Assembly (NCBI GenBank): GCA_036435485.1
Contig: CM071598.1
Coordinates: 174,664,148 to 174,728,147 of the forward strand
Source of the DNA: Saposhnikovia divaricata
Lineage: Eukaryota > Streptophyta > Magnoliopsida > Apiales > Apiaceae
Reading direction: 5' to 3'
DNA: 64,000 bases
The translations under genes were made by a program, and so were the position numbers. The notes beneath the pieces were generated by a model, which made no database searches, was not told the origin of the DNA, and saw only the letters and a list, made by a program, of their open reading frames with translations. Below are positions 1 through 10,559 of the stretch, one piece after another (position 1 is the stretch's first letter; every line of letters starts with the position of its first letter).

Positions 1-39
1 CTTAATGGGAGTAACTTTGATTTTGGTAGATTAGTTCTT

Positions 40-3007
40 ATGAATTTAGGTGAAAAACTAGCAAAGTTTAATACAACTATTTATTTCTCACGTTTTTGTC
101 AATGTTTATTCTCTGCTTGTTTGCCTAATTTGGTAATCTCTGATGAGGATGTTATACAATCCTTTCAAGTCCATAAGAGAATGTTCTCTAACTTGACAAA
201 TAAAGATGCTAACAAGGAACAAGTTCCAGAGTTCATCTATCCTCTTGCCCTCAGAAATTTTCTCAATCAACCACAGGAACCACAAGCACCAGAACCTGAA
301 CCTATACTTGAACCTCCACAGTCACCTCCTCCACCCACAAACACTGAACCTCCTCAATCCCACAAACACTGAACCTCATATAACCATAAACATTGAACCA
401 ATCTCTAAACCTACATCTCCACCCACCATTGCTACAACCTCAATCTTCATCACAACCTCAACCTCAACCACAATCCAAACCAAGGAAACCAAAGAAAAGC
501 AGGGATATAAGGCCACCAAGAAAGCACAGGACTGCTGAAGCTTCTAAGCCAAAGAGAGCTAGAAAGGAAAGGGCTAACAGACCTCAATCTCCATCTATTC
601 TAGATGATTCTGTCTCAGAAGAAGAAAGAACAGAAGTGAATCCTCCAGTTAAAAGGAGGAGACTAATTATTGAAGAATCTGATGAAGAATTGAATGTTGA
701 AGCTCCAGAGGATATTTCTAAGGAAATACCTGCTGTTGAGATAGACAGAGATGGTAATGCTGATGCTACAATGGATGAAATTCTTGAGCCATTGTTCCCA
801 TTCTCTGAGAACATGGACATTCCAATCTCTTCACCTGCTGTTTTCTCTGAAGAAACTGATGCAGTAAATCAAACCACTGTGGTACTTGAAGAAACAGTGG
901 CTTCTCACACTGAGTTAATCTCTGATGCTCATCAGGTTCCTGACCAAGGTGAAGAGGTTGAACAAGTTCAAGGTGCAAAGTCTGTTGATCCTATTGTACA
1001 ACCTGCAGAGGATGTTGTAGAGCCTGTTGCAGAGAATGTTGAACGTACTGCAGACACTGTTGCAGAAACTGTTGATGAGTCTCTTCCAATTTCTTGAATC
1101 AACTGACCATATTGAAGCTGAAACTGAAGGGAATACTGAGTCAAGCTCTTCTCAGAGTTTACCAGTACAAACCTCTGCTAAAGTTAATGATTTTGCTGGC
1201 CCTTCAAGTCAAGCTAATGCTGAAGAAGAACACTTTGAACAATTTTCAGCTGATTGGTACAATGAAACTTGCATCTTTCCTGTTGCAAGAGCAACTAAAT
1301 TTTTCAAGAGAACATCCAGAACAATCACAAATCCAGAGATTCTATCCTGTCTCAAGGCCACTGTTGTCCAAGTGAAGACTCTCAATTCTAGATTTGATCA
1401 TTGTCAAAAGGCCATTTCTGATGTTCGAGGTGATGTTATTAGAGGAGATGATATGCTTAAACTTGATAGCAAGAACAAGTTTCAATATCTTTCCCAGAAT
1501 CAAGAAACTTTGTCTCGCAGGCTGAGCAAATTTGAAGAAAATCAAAATGCCATGTCTTTAAAGATTGATTCTATTGCTACCTCTCTGGAGTTAATCACAT
1601 CTATTCTCATGCCTGATGATGTCAAAAAGGGGGAGAGAGTTGCTAAAGACAAATGCCAGCAATCTCAAACTCTGATCAGAAAGGATAATGCTGGAGATGG
1701 AGGAGCAAGTAATAAAGGCAGGGGCAAAGCTGAAGAACGTCAAACTCTGAAATCTAGCAAGTCTTCTAAATCACAGTTTGCTGGAATAAACACTGGTACT
1801 CAAGGTACTTCAAAGACCAAGAGTCTGGTATTATCTTCTAATCCACAGACTGATGAGGAGTTGGCTGCTAAGTTATTTATTGAAGAAAATGAAGAAGGAG
1901 CTACTATTGAAGATATTAAAGCTGAAGAAAAGAATTTACAAGAACAACATCAGAAAGCTTTAAAGTCTGGAAAGTTTAAGAAGAAAGAAAAAGCTTCTAG
2001 GCCTGTTCTTAAAGGCATTGTGATCAAGGAAAATGTTGATGCTGATCAAAGATCACATTTATCTAAGAAATCAATAGAAGCTGAAGCTAAACTCAAGCTA
2101 AAAGGCATTGCTATGGAAGGAGAAGATTCAAAGAAGAAAGATACAACCTCTGTTTCTACACAAGTTGTACAGAAGAAAGAAAACACAACCTCTGTTGCTA
2201 CACAAGTTTTGTCTAGACCTCTATCTTCTCATTTGAAATCAGTTTTTGGTAAAGGAACACTTCATGATCCAAATCTAGTATCTGGAGATCCAATGGATTT
2301 TTCTGATGGAAGAGCCTTGTCTGGTAAGATTGGAAATAATAAAGCTGGTCTAGGCTCACACAGAGATAAAAGGCAACATACTGGTCCTAGAGATCCTTCT
2401 TCACTGGCTGTTCTAGGTCGTGGTGTCACTCAAGAGAGTTTGGACAGACTGGAATCAGTACAGTTAGTTCATCAGAAGAGTTTAAAGAAAGATTTTCTCT
2501 TATACTTTATGGCTGATGGGACAGTATTTAAAATTGGTGAGAATGATATTGGCTTGAAATATTGGGAAAACTAGAACATGTTCTGTATCTTTTAAAGGTG
2601 AACAGTCGAAGGACTCAATCAGTTGCAAATGTGCTCAGACAGAAAATGCTCCAAAATTTGCAATTAGAGGAATGAAGTGCAACAGTAGATATGTTCCTAA
2701 GTACAGAGACTGGAATGGAAATCTCATTGAAATGAAGAAAGGTACTGCAAAGTTGAAGATTGATCTGGGAATCACAGTACTTGACTTCAATTCACAATCA
2801 GAGGAAGTAAAATTTATCAGGCTAGAAAATGAGATGAGGAGGAACAAAATCTATGATCTAAGATCTGCTATTTATCAAACTGATGAGAGTGATCCTCAGT
2901 TGAGAGAGATCAAGGAAGCTATGAAGATTGAACTTGAGAATGCAGAGAGAAGATTGCTTATAGATTATCTCAGAACAACACCAGATCTTAAGGAAATTAG
3001 AGAGTAA
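40..3007 (+). pseudogene. Sirevirus envelope-like ORF, frameshifted
   Basis: One long reading path is split over several frames: 40-372 (ends in a P/E/Q-rich stretch such as PQEPQAPEPEP), 393-1097 (basic then acidic, RKPKK then EEERTEV), 1027-2574 (515 codons, a coiled-coil-like segment near LSRRLSKFEENQ followed by K/S/E-rich low complexity) and 2672-3007 (charged helical tail). The frame changes near 372, 1030-1095 and 2575-2670 mean no single full-length protein is made. This matches the extra ORF of Sireviruses, called envelope-like although its function is unproven. I see no convincing signal peptide or transmembrane helix in what remains. It could alternatively be a divergent extra ORF with no envelope relation. 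Confidence 0.6.
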
Positions 3008-3162
3008 AGTCTGTAAGAATTTTCTTGTTTTCTGTAGATTTTTGTTAAGTCAAGTTTAAACTCTGCTTATTTGAATAAACACTATGTTTGTATGAAATTG
3101 TTTTGACATCATCAATTATTGTTAACTTGTGCATTTTTACTAATGAAAAAGTTGGGGGAGAT

Positions 3163-3741
3163 TGTTAAATATAATTGATATGGTTAATATTATTGTATAA
3201 GTTTTACAGGGAAAAACAGAGTTTAACTTGAAACAGGAAGCAGTCAGAGTTTAGTTAAACTCTGACAGTTGGAAGCTTGACAGAGTTTGCTATACGCTGA
3301 TATTGGAAGCTCGACAGAGTTTGGTTAAACTCTGTCTGGAGGAAGCACGTCTCTAGTCAACGGTGATTAGAGATTAATTGAAGATAATTATGAAAGCAAT
3401 ATCTTTACAGATTGGATAGCTGTTAAAGAGATTGAGTTGACTTAGGAGATGTGTAGCAATCATAATTGATAACATTTGTATAGCTGATTTATAGGCGAAT
3501 CAATTATCGATTGTATGTAGCTGTATATCTTATAAATACAGTTAGGTTAACCCTAGAAGGGTATCGATCGTGTAATACAATATCTTTCATTGTAACCTAA
3601 GCAGCTCTCTGTGATATTTTACATCACTGAGAGAGAAGTTAATTCCAAACAGTTTTTAAAGCTTTTAAAGAACTTATTGTTATTCTCTCATACTTAGTTG
3701 ATTATAAGTGTGTATTCGGCCTAACAAGAATTCTCATTCCA
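3163..3741 (+). repeat. Sirevirus 3' LTR (579 bp)
   Basis: It starts TGTTAAATAT directly after the purine-rich PPT and ends TTCTCATTCCA, giving TG...CA ends. A TATA box (TATAAATA) lies at 3531-3538, about 370 bp into the LTR, so U3 is roughly 3163-3560. Its 5' partner is outside the window. Confidence 0.75.
3244..3336. promoter_or_regulatory. Twin palindromes in Sirevirus LTR U3
   Basis: Two related palindromes occur 69 bp apart. The first (3244-3265) has arms TCAGAGTTTA / TAAACTCTGA around GT; the second (3313-3336) has arms GACAGAGTTT / AAACTCTGTC. A third half-site, GACAGAGTTT, is at 3279-3288. They lie upstream of the TATA box at 3531. Binding of a dimeric regulator is inference. Confidence 0.55.
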
Positions 3742-4371
3742 GATTGCATATGTAAAAAAAAAAAAGAAAAAAAGAAAAGAAAAGAAAAGAAAAGAAAAAA
3801 AAGTTATGTGAATTGTTAAATGCAAAATTAACCAGGGTGAGCTCTTTAATACTCTAGTAATTAAGTTCGCGGGGATTTTGTGCCTAGTGACCTAAGGCTT
3901 TTACGGTCTGGGATCCACTAACCTAACGCTCGCTACATGGGTATTATTGTATAAGCCTTTTGGGGTCTCATCCATTGCACGGTTAAATAAGCATGCTTGT
4001 ATATATTATTATGTGTCGTAGTTATTAGTAATTAAGCATGGATTCTTGTCTACTTTGGATAAGGATGGAGGTGTTCGTAGGTTATGAAGTGTCTGCCGTC
4101 TATTCTATTTATAAACATGTGATTGTCTTGGCGAAGAACATGTATGATTTTGGTCTAGTTTTGGAAGTATCTCTGATGAGCATTACACACACGCACGTTT
4201 TTTGTTCATGTATTTTTAGTATACGGGGACTCAGTCGAGCTCTATTTGGATGTAGTTGCATTCTTTGAGATCTTTGCTTGCTAGTTGGTTATGGTTAGTT
4301 CGAGGGGATCGTTGCATTTTCATATTAGTTGCATTCATGCATTGCATTGTTTTTACATTGTTTAGTTAGAT

Positions 4372-4496
4372 GGATTTTGTGGATACATTCGATATAGGCC
4401 CTCACGAGACCTCACTCGTCCACTAGGGCTACCTAGGGGTTTAAAGGGCTTGTTGCATATGCCAAATGCAACCGTGATCACCTACGGAAGTGGTAC
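4372..4496 (+). other. Conserved Athila 3' non-coding block
   Basis: About 115 bp (core CCTCACGAGACCTCACTCG, then CTAGGGGTTTAAAGGGC) are nearly identical to the reverse complement of 51890-52015 in the other Athila of this window, with roughly six mismatches, although the surrounding sequence and LTRs differ strongly. It lies about 60 bp upstream of the LTR. No ORF is shared. Its role is unknown. Confidence 0.75.
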
Positions 4497-4557
4497 TAGT
4501 TAGTTAGTGTTTAGTTGTTTATGCATGAGGACAAGCATCGATTTAAGTTTGGGGCTG

Positions 4558-6125
4558 TGATAAGTGGATTTTATATCCACTTGGATTGCTTCTTTTCGGC
4601 TTAAATTGATCCACTTGGCCTCAAGTTTGTTGTAGTTTTGATGTGTTATGTTTGATGTGCAGGTTTGCAAGAATGTTGATTAGGGTTAAGGTTTCCGGCG
4701 ATTTTGGAGATGAATTCGAGCTTAAAGAATGAAGAATGGAGTCTTGGTGTGGGTCACTATGAGGATTCCAAGTTAAGAGAATTGAAGACGAAGGCTAGTG
4801 CAAAAGAAACGGGAGAAATCGGAGCGAAAACAAAGAAAAGCAAGCAAATCAGCATTCGGCAGAATTTGAGTGAGCAAACTGCGCACTAGGCTGCGCAGGA
4901 AATGAGCAGAACAGAGATCAAGTGCGCAGACTACGCACTGGAGCGCAGGTTGCGTAGTCCCGACCAGAAAATCCTGAAAATTGACAATTTTGCCCTATTC
5001 GAATTGTAATTATATTTTTGGTATTTCTTTGTACCAAAATCAAATTCTAATTGTATTGTAGTGATATTTTCTTGCTTGGCAAGATATCTAGGGCTATAAA
5101 AACACATCAAGCCACTGTAATTTGTATCATCAATTAAATATCATAGCTTAGATTTGCAAGGGAGAAAAAGAGAGAAGGATTCAACGCTCGTGACAAGCAA
5201 CGGATCTCGATCTACTTCATCTTTTGTATTCTTTTCTTAGGCGCTATTCTGGATTCTAGATTTGTTTTCTCAACTCTTTGTTTTATTAATATTACTTCTT
5301 CTTTCTTTTATACTTTGTTTTATATCATGCTTTCATCAATTCCTATGGTGATGAACGGTTCAATTATGAACTAATCGTTGTCATGGGATTCTAACGGATT
5401 TATCTATGTAGCTTAGTAGTTTGATTGCTTTAAAGATTTATGTGTGGTGAATTCTTGATATCCTTGTATGGTTGTGCTTCATGTGTTTAGATGCGTCGCG
5501 AACATCTAATTTGTTAATCTCTTGTGAAACAAGAGTGGATCTTGAGATTTAGAACTTGCCATGCTAGCATAGGATAGGTTGATGTTAACATCATGATTTG
5601 TAGCGTAAGTAGAGATATTATGCTGCCCTATGTGATCTTAATGGATGACTTGTGCTTAAACCGTTATGTTTTCAAATCTTATAGAGATATAGGGTCTAAA
5701 CATAATTGGTGTCTATTCATCTTCTATCTCTTTTGTGGATGTATGATTAGTTTGGTATTCGTATACTGAGAAGTAACGAGTACTTGTTTCGTGTCGTCCA
5801 ATCAGATATCAAAACCATCACATGTATTGATTAAAGGCATCAACTCTAAGTGAAGTAGATAATGAAGTTAGAGTCCCATGTTTATTCCTATATAAGTAAT
5901 TCAGTTTAATTCTCGTTAGTTATTCATTCTTAGTTTGATAATTTGCATCTTAGTTTAATTTAGATAATTAAAACCTTAATTTGTTATTTATCTTAGCAGT
6001 GAGTTATAACCATACACTGTTGAATAGTTGCACTAACTGAAAAGAACTTAACCAGATCTCTGTGGAACGAACTTGAATTATATTACTTGTGACCACGTAT
6101 GCTTGCGTGATATTGTGTTAACACA
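4558..6125 (+). repeat. Athila 3' LTR (about 1568 bp)
   Basis: It begins TGATAAGTGG, the usual Athila LTR start, and ends TTAACACA at 6124-6125. A TATA box (TATAAA) is at 5095-5100. The right boundary is set by the first base that matches the second Retand LTR copy (6126 aligned with 17450); bases 6126-6130, ATCCC, would be the target duplication. No genes are seen inside; short ORFs at 4704-4889 look fortuitous. Confidence 0.75.
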
Positions 6126-6341
6126 ATCCCTTGGTGGGAATCGTATGCGAGGCGATCCCTTAGAGGTGGTCACAAGCGAAGTGGCCCTGTAGTAGAGATA
6201 TTATCACAAAGTTGCGCGGGGCTGGTTCTGATAGTGGGCTTCAGTGACCCAATTACCATCTTCTAGGCCCATCATAGATTATGAACCATTAATTTAGCTA
6301 ATCAAATCAATTTAGCTATCAAGCCAGATTCGGGCATAACA
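6126..6341 (-). repeat. Retand 3' LTR, U3 portion only
   Basis: 216 bp matching 17450-17665 with few differences, ending GCATAACA (minus-strand LTR start TGTTATGC). The remaining ~530 bp of the LTR should lie left of the nested Athila, outside the window. The stretch 6342-7088 next to it is non-coding internal sequence rich in GCGATCCC-like octamers. Confidence 0.8.
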
Positions 6342-7088
6342 ACTAGTCCCTGAGTCCATTTTGTCATTGAAGATGCAATGTGGACTCAAGAATTAATCTA
6401 TTGATACCACGATGCGAGGCCTTGGTTCGCTATTTGTATAGATATGACTGTTGGAAGCGTTGCGACCCCAAGAATTTGAAGAGGTTTGACAGTTGTCGTG
6501 TCTCGAGATGCGTATTTAATGGTTGAGAACTGACACGTGTCCCATGACTTTCTTTCACCTGATGGCTATATATACTCCTGTCACCATCATTTCCTTTTTT
6601 CATTCTCACAAACACATTGTCAAAGTGCTGCCAGTTTGCTTCCGGATCAAACAACGAAAATTTGCAGGCTCTAAGACCAGCGACCCCAACTTTTCTCAGT
6701 TTTTCTGCAACATTCTTCAAGAAAAAGTAAGTCTTCATTCTTCCTTCACATTTAAATTGTTGTTCTTCATGGTAATTGCATAATTAAATAGCTTTAATTA
6801 CATGCGATGCGATCCCTTGTAACTGCGATCCCATACAGTCAATTTTATTTTGCGACCCCATCCTCGTTTAGATAGGAATGTGATCCCCTCATTATGTTTG
6901 AGAATGTAGTCACTGTCGTTTCTTGGATATTTAGGAGCGTTAGCCTTTCTTTTAGTTAGAATCGCGATCCCCTCATATTCTCTGTGAGTGATGTGAGAAC
7001 ACATAAAGCCTTTCTGTTTACTTGTTCCTTTCCTCATTCATTTGCTTTCTGTAAGGGCACACACTTAATCGTTTCACATTCTTTTCAG

Positions 7089-9685
7089 ATGTCGCACGAG
7101 AGCTCAAGGACGCCTTTTCCTCTCCCCAATGTTCAAATTAGTGAAGAGGCCGCTGCTAACATCGCAAGGGCCACAAGCACTAGTGAGAGCTCGTTTAAGC
7201 TTTATTTTGATCCCTTGTGGTCAAATGAGGAGTATACCAGAGAGGTACCCCTTAATAAATGAAGAACAAAACACCCTTCAAGCTCACGAGACTAATCACT
7301 AGAAGCATTTCCGGGCCAAAATGAGCCGCATGCTACGAGGCCAGATGTCGACAAAGAGATAGAAGCACTACAAAAGAAGGGAGAAGAATTCAATGCACAA
7401 GTGGAAAATCTTCTCACCAAATTTCCTCCCCCTCGTGCTGCTTCACCTATTTAAATCAGTGACTCTCCAGTGGATTCGCTGGGTGATGCCTATTATGACC
7501 TTGAAGGAGGTGGGGATAACGAGGCCAACTCGGATGACTCGGACTACGAGGAGCCGTCTTCTGATGATGGCGGCCTCGATGAAGTGTCTAGAGTTGTAAA
7601 CTTCAAAGACTATAACTACATCCCAAAGGCTTCGCCCAATCCTTATGTGCCGACCCCTCAACCCGAGCTCGAAGGGGTCATATACGTGGGTGGACCTCGT
7701 CCTGAAGACATCGAGCCTGGTTCGAAGGTGAAGCCAGGTGAGCCTCGCATTCTCGCATGTCGAGACCTTTCAACCACCCTGTCAATCAAGATAATAACTG
7801 AAGGAGTCAATAGATTTTGGCCAGAAGGTAAAATTATCCTTCCCAAGCCCGTAATGCGATGCTACCGCTTCAACCACGCAGAGAATGGAGGTAGAGTTCC
7901 AAGAATGGTGTTAACTGTGCCCCTGATGAAAATAGACGTCTCTTCCCCTCTTCACCCATTTATCAGAGATGTCTACAAAACCTACCACCTAGCTCCCATT
8001 CAAATAAGCTCAAATGGGTACAGGTCCATGATTGCCCTGTACATTCTTTACCACAAGCTTGGATACCCACCCATGGATGCGAGGATAATGGGTTATTTTC
8101 TTCAACTTAAGCGATGCGGAGCCAAAGACTTTGGCTACGTTTATTTTTCCATTTGGCCAGAATTTAACAATAAGAAGCTCCTTCCTGGGGGAATAAGTAA
8201 TGCCGGCTCGTGGAAAGAGCCCTTCCTGTACATACACGAGGTCCCCAGAGTTAAAACAAGCTTCAACTACCTCCCAGGTAAGCTTCCCATCGAGGCCGTA
8301 GTCCTTCGTTCCTTTAACTTTCCTAAAAAATAACAATTCTTTTGGAATCGCAGTCGGTCAGGTTCACACCATTCTTAAGGGCGAAGAGAAACAACGGGCT
8401 GACGATGTACTGACCAAGTCAAATCGTGAAGAAAGAAATATATGAACCCTTCTCTCCTTAGAAAACCTTGTCGAGTGCCAGTTCCTTAAAGAGGGGGTCG
8501 GTGAGTCTCCTGAAGCGGGGCCTCCCACAGCGAGGAGGGCCTCGTGAAAGAGGAAGATGAGAGAAGAGGCCTCATCTTCTCAGTGCGAAATAACAGATGA
8601 AGAGGGTATTCTTTAATAGCGATATGATCCCAAAACTGTTTGCATATTGCATCTCATTTCTTTACTTTTTACGTGCATAACTGTCGTTTGTCTTCGCATA
8701 TTAATTATCATACCTTTCACTAGGCTTATTAAACTGTCTTTAACTTGTCTTTTTCCTTTGTACAGGCATGTCAACCCGTAGTGGCAAAAGTCAAGTTCCC
8801 CCATTTCTACAACTGGGTGTGAAGAAGGGCGCGACCTCGAAAACGGTCTCTGCCTTGAAAGCTCCTCCTCCACTCAACAAACCAATGGCTCCCAAAGTCA
8901 TCAACGATCCTCCAGTCCAATCAAGCCTTGCTGGGGATCAGGTTCAAAACTCCCCCGAGTAGAGCCCTTTAAAGCAGGCGAAGAAGGATGGGTAACCTAA
9001 TGGGCCCTCTCAGCCGTCTTCCCGCACCGTGAATGCAAATGCGACCCAGCATCTATTTGCTTCGCTGGGAAGTAAATATATTGAAGAGGTCGAGGCCTCT
9101 AACTGGTGGAAGGAAACTCCCGAGGAGAATGCTAACGCTTTAACCAAGTGTTTAGCCAAAGCATTCATCCGCCAGGCAGCGCATACCAAGAATTTTTTCC
9201 AGCTGGATAAAAGAAACAAGGTTCTTGAGTTCCAGAAGGTGGAGGACAAGCGATCCCTTGAGGAAACCTTCAAGAAGAAGTTATCATATGAAACTGCTTC
9301 GCTTCGTACTGATCTCAAAAATGTCAGGAAGGAGAGAAATGACTTTGAAAAATCCCTTCAAGAATTGGAGAAATCAAGCGAAGAAGCTGCTAAGAAGAAG
9401 GATGAGGAGATCACCAAGCTTACACGTGACCTGGATGCTGCCAAGGCTGAACTGACAATTGCTGAAGAAACATTCCTGGCTAAGGGCTAGGTCACTTTCA
9501 TGAAGGGATTCATTCGTGCGATCCCTGATTCTGATTGGGACCAGCTCAGGCCAGGTAATGCTGACTACGCAGAAACTCTCAAAAAGGAGATTGCAGATGA
9601 GGATGCTGAGGAGGCGAGGCTGGCGGAGGAAGCCAAGCAGGCAAGTGAGGCTGCAAATGCCAACAAAAAAGAGACTGCTGCTTAA
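7089..9685 (+). pseudogene. Retand antisense extra gene (PF04195-like), decayed
   Basis: A plus-strand gene opposite to gag-pol. Pieces: 7089-7262 (ATG, MSHESSRTPFPLPN); 7344-8333, one frame broken by a TAA at 7452, acidic then a globular part with SPLHPFIRDVY, GYRSMIALYILYHKLGYPP and DFGYVYFSIWPEF; 8354-8615, an exon-like stretch with stops; 8768-9685, one frame with stops near 8960, 8996 and 9488, ending in a strong coiled coil (9200-9470) and an E/A-rich tail. The middle part resembles the 'putative gypsy type transposon' family (PF04195), known as an antisense ORF of Tat elements. TACAG before 8766 and TTTCAG before 7089 look like splice acceptors. Its function in the family is unknown. 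Confidence 0.7.
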
Positions 9686-10559
9686 GTTTTTTGTAACTTT
9701 AAAATCACTTGATAATTCTCTGAACTTTTGAATTAGGGATGCGGGCACCATTAGAATTCCTCGCAGGTTGTACTATTGGTTTTTTATAACTTGTCTTTGA
9801 TAACTGTTGAATTTTGGGATCGTATGGCGACCCGTGCTGAATTGAATTTATCCATGCTTTAACTTTTTCACCCAATATCTTGCTTCTATCTTCATTTCAT
9901 TATGTTATTTAGCTTCATAAAAATGCATGCTTCGTAGAAATAAATGTTTTTATCTGTCCTTATTGATGCCGCTTCTTCCTTTCTTTAATCCTTGCATGTC
10001 AAATTATGAAGTAAGTTATCTTCGTTATTACAGTAGCTTTTCGTAGTGGTGACTAAGACAGTTAATGCGATCCCTTTTTTGGGTCCCAACATGCGATGCC
10101 TTCTTCGTTTTAGTAACGTGAGGTCGCTGTTGGGGTCCCATGACTAAGATTGTCCTTTGCATTATTCCTTTGATTGTTGTAGATAGTTTAAGATGTGAGC
10201 TGCTACTTTGAGATAGTTTCTAGTGCGATCCCCGCATCGTTGTGATGGCTTGGACCTTAAAATGTAAATGCTAACAAACAAGCAAGTGAAGTTTGAATGC
10301 AAAATAAAAAAGTAATTCAGAAAGCAAACGAACTCATATATTGATAAATGGGGATGGGGCCCAAAATTTGATAGATAAGGACGAGGCCCAAAAGTTGATA
10401 AGTAGGGACGAGGCCCAAAAGTTGATAAGTAGGGATGAGGCCCAAAAAATCATTACATCATAAAGGGGAGGTGTCTATATGATCACTACCCCCAGTACTT
10501 TGTATGAATTATTCATGCAAAGTAGTAGTAGATAGAGACTACCAGGGGCGAAGCCTTTA
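9686..10559. other. Non-coding spacer between antisense gene and pol
   Basis: No gene is seen. It holds further GCGATCCC-type octamers (near 10067 and 10224) and the 27-bp tandem repeat. The two convergent transcription units would have their 3' ends here. Confidence 0.5.
10341..10448. repeat. 27-bp tandem repeat, four units
   Basis: Four contiguous 27-bp units (10341, 10368, 10395, 10422) of the type TTGATAAGTAGGGACGAGG followed by CCCAAAAG. Units 3 and 4 are nearly identical and unit 1 is the most divergent. Located just downstream of pol. Confidence 0.85.

Larger units (their letters stand above)
1..3741 (+). mobile_element. Sirevirus-type Ty1/copia element, 3' portion
   Basis: The window opens inside the 3' part of a plus-strand LTR retrotransposon. 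It holds a broken extra ORF downstream of where pol would end, then a purine-rich PPT (3146-3162, core TTGGGGGAGA) and a 3' LTR at 3163-3741. A long extra ORF with proline-rich, acidic and coiled-coil stretches between pol and the 3' LTR, with this PPT, is characteristic of Sireviruses (SIRE1-like copia). Gag, PR, IN, RT and RNase H would lie left of the window. The element ends inside Athila 3' sequence, so it inserted into that element; the five bases after the LTR, GATTG, would be its target duplication. Lineage assignment rests on architecture because no RT is visible. Confidence 0.75.
3742..6125 (+). mobile_element. Athila-type Ty3/gypsy element, 3' end
   Basis: The right end of a plus-strand Athila-like element: about 800 bp of 3' internal sequence and a complete 3' LTR. 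The internal stretch starts with an A/G-rich run (3754-3802), has no coding sequence I recognise, and ends with the Athila-style sequence GAGGACAAGCA, then the PPT AAGTTTGGGGCTG just before the LTR. The Sirevirus interrupts it at 3741, so the rest of the Athila lies left of the window. Its right boundary falls inside a Retand LTR, so it is itself a nested insertion. Confidence 0.8.

Noticed and set aside
4038..4268. 76-codon ORF in the Athila 3' region
   Set aside because: No similarity to the Athila env-like ORF, no domain, and Cys/Ser-rich low complexity.
7470..7472. Start codon of the antisense Retand ORF at 7470
   Set aside because: The codon is GTG, and the same frame continues upstream to about 7344 behind a TAA at 7452, so this is not a true start.
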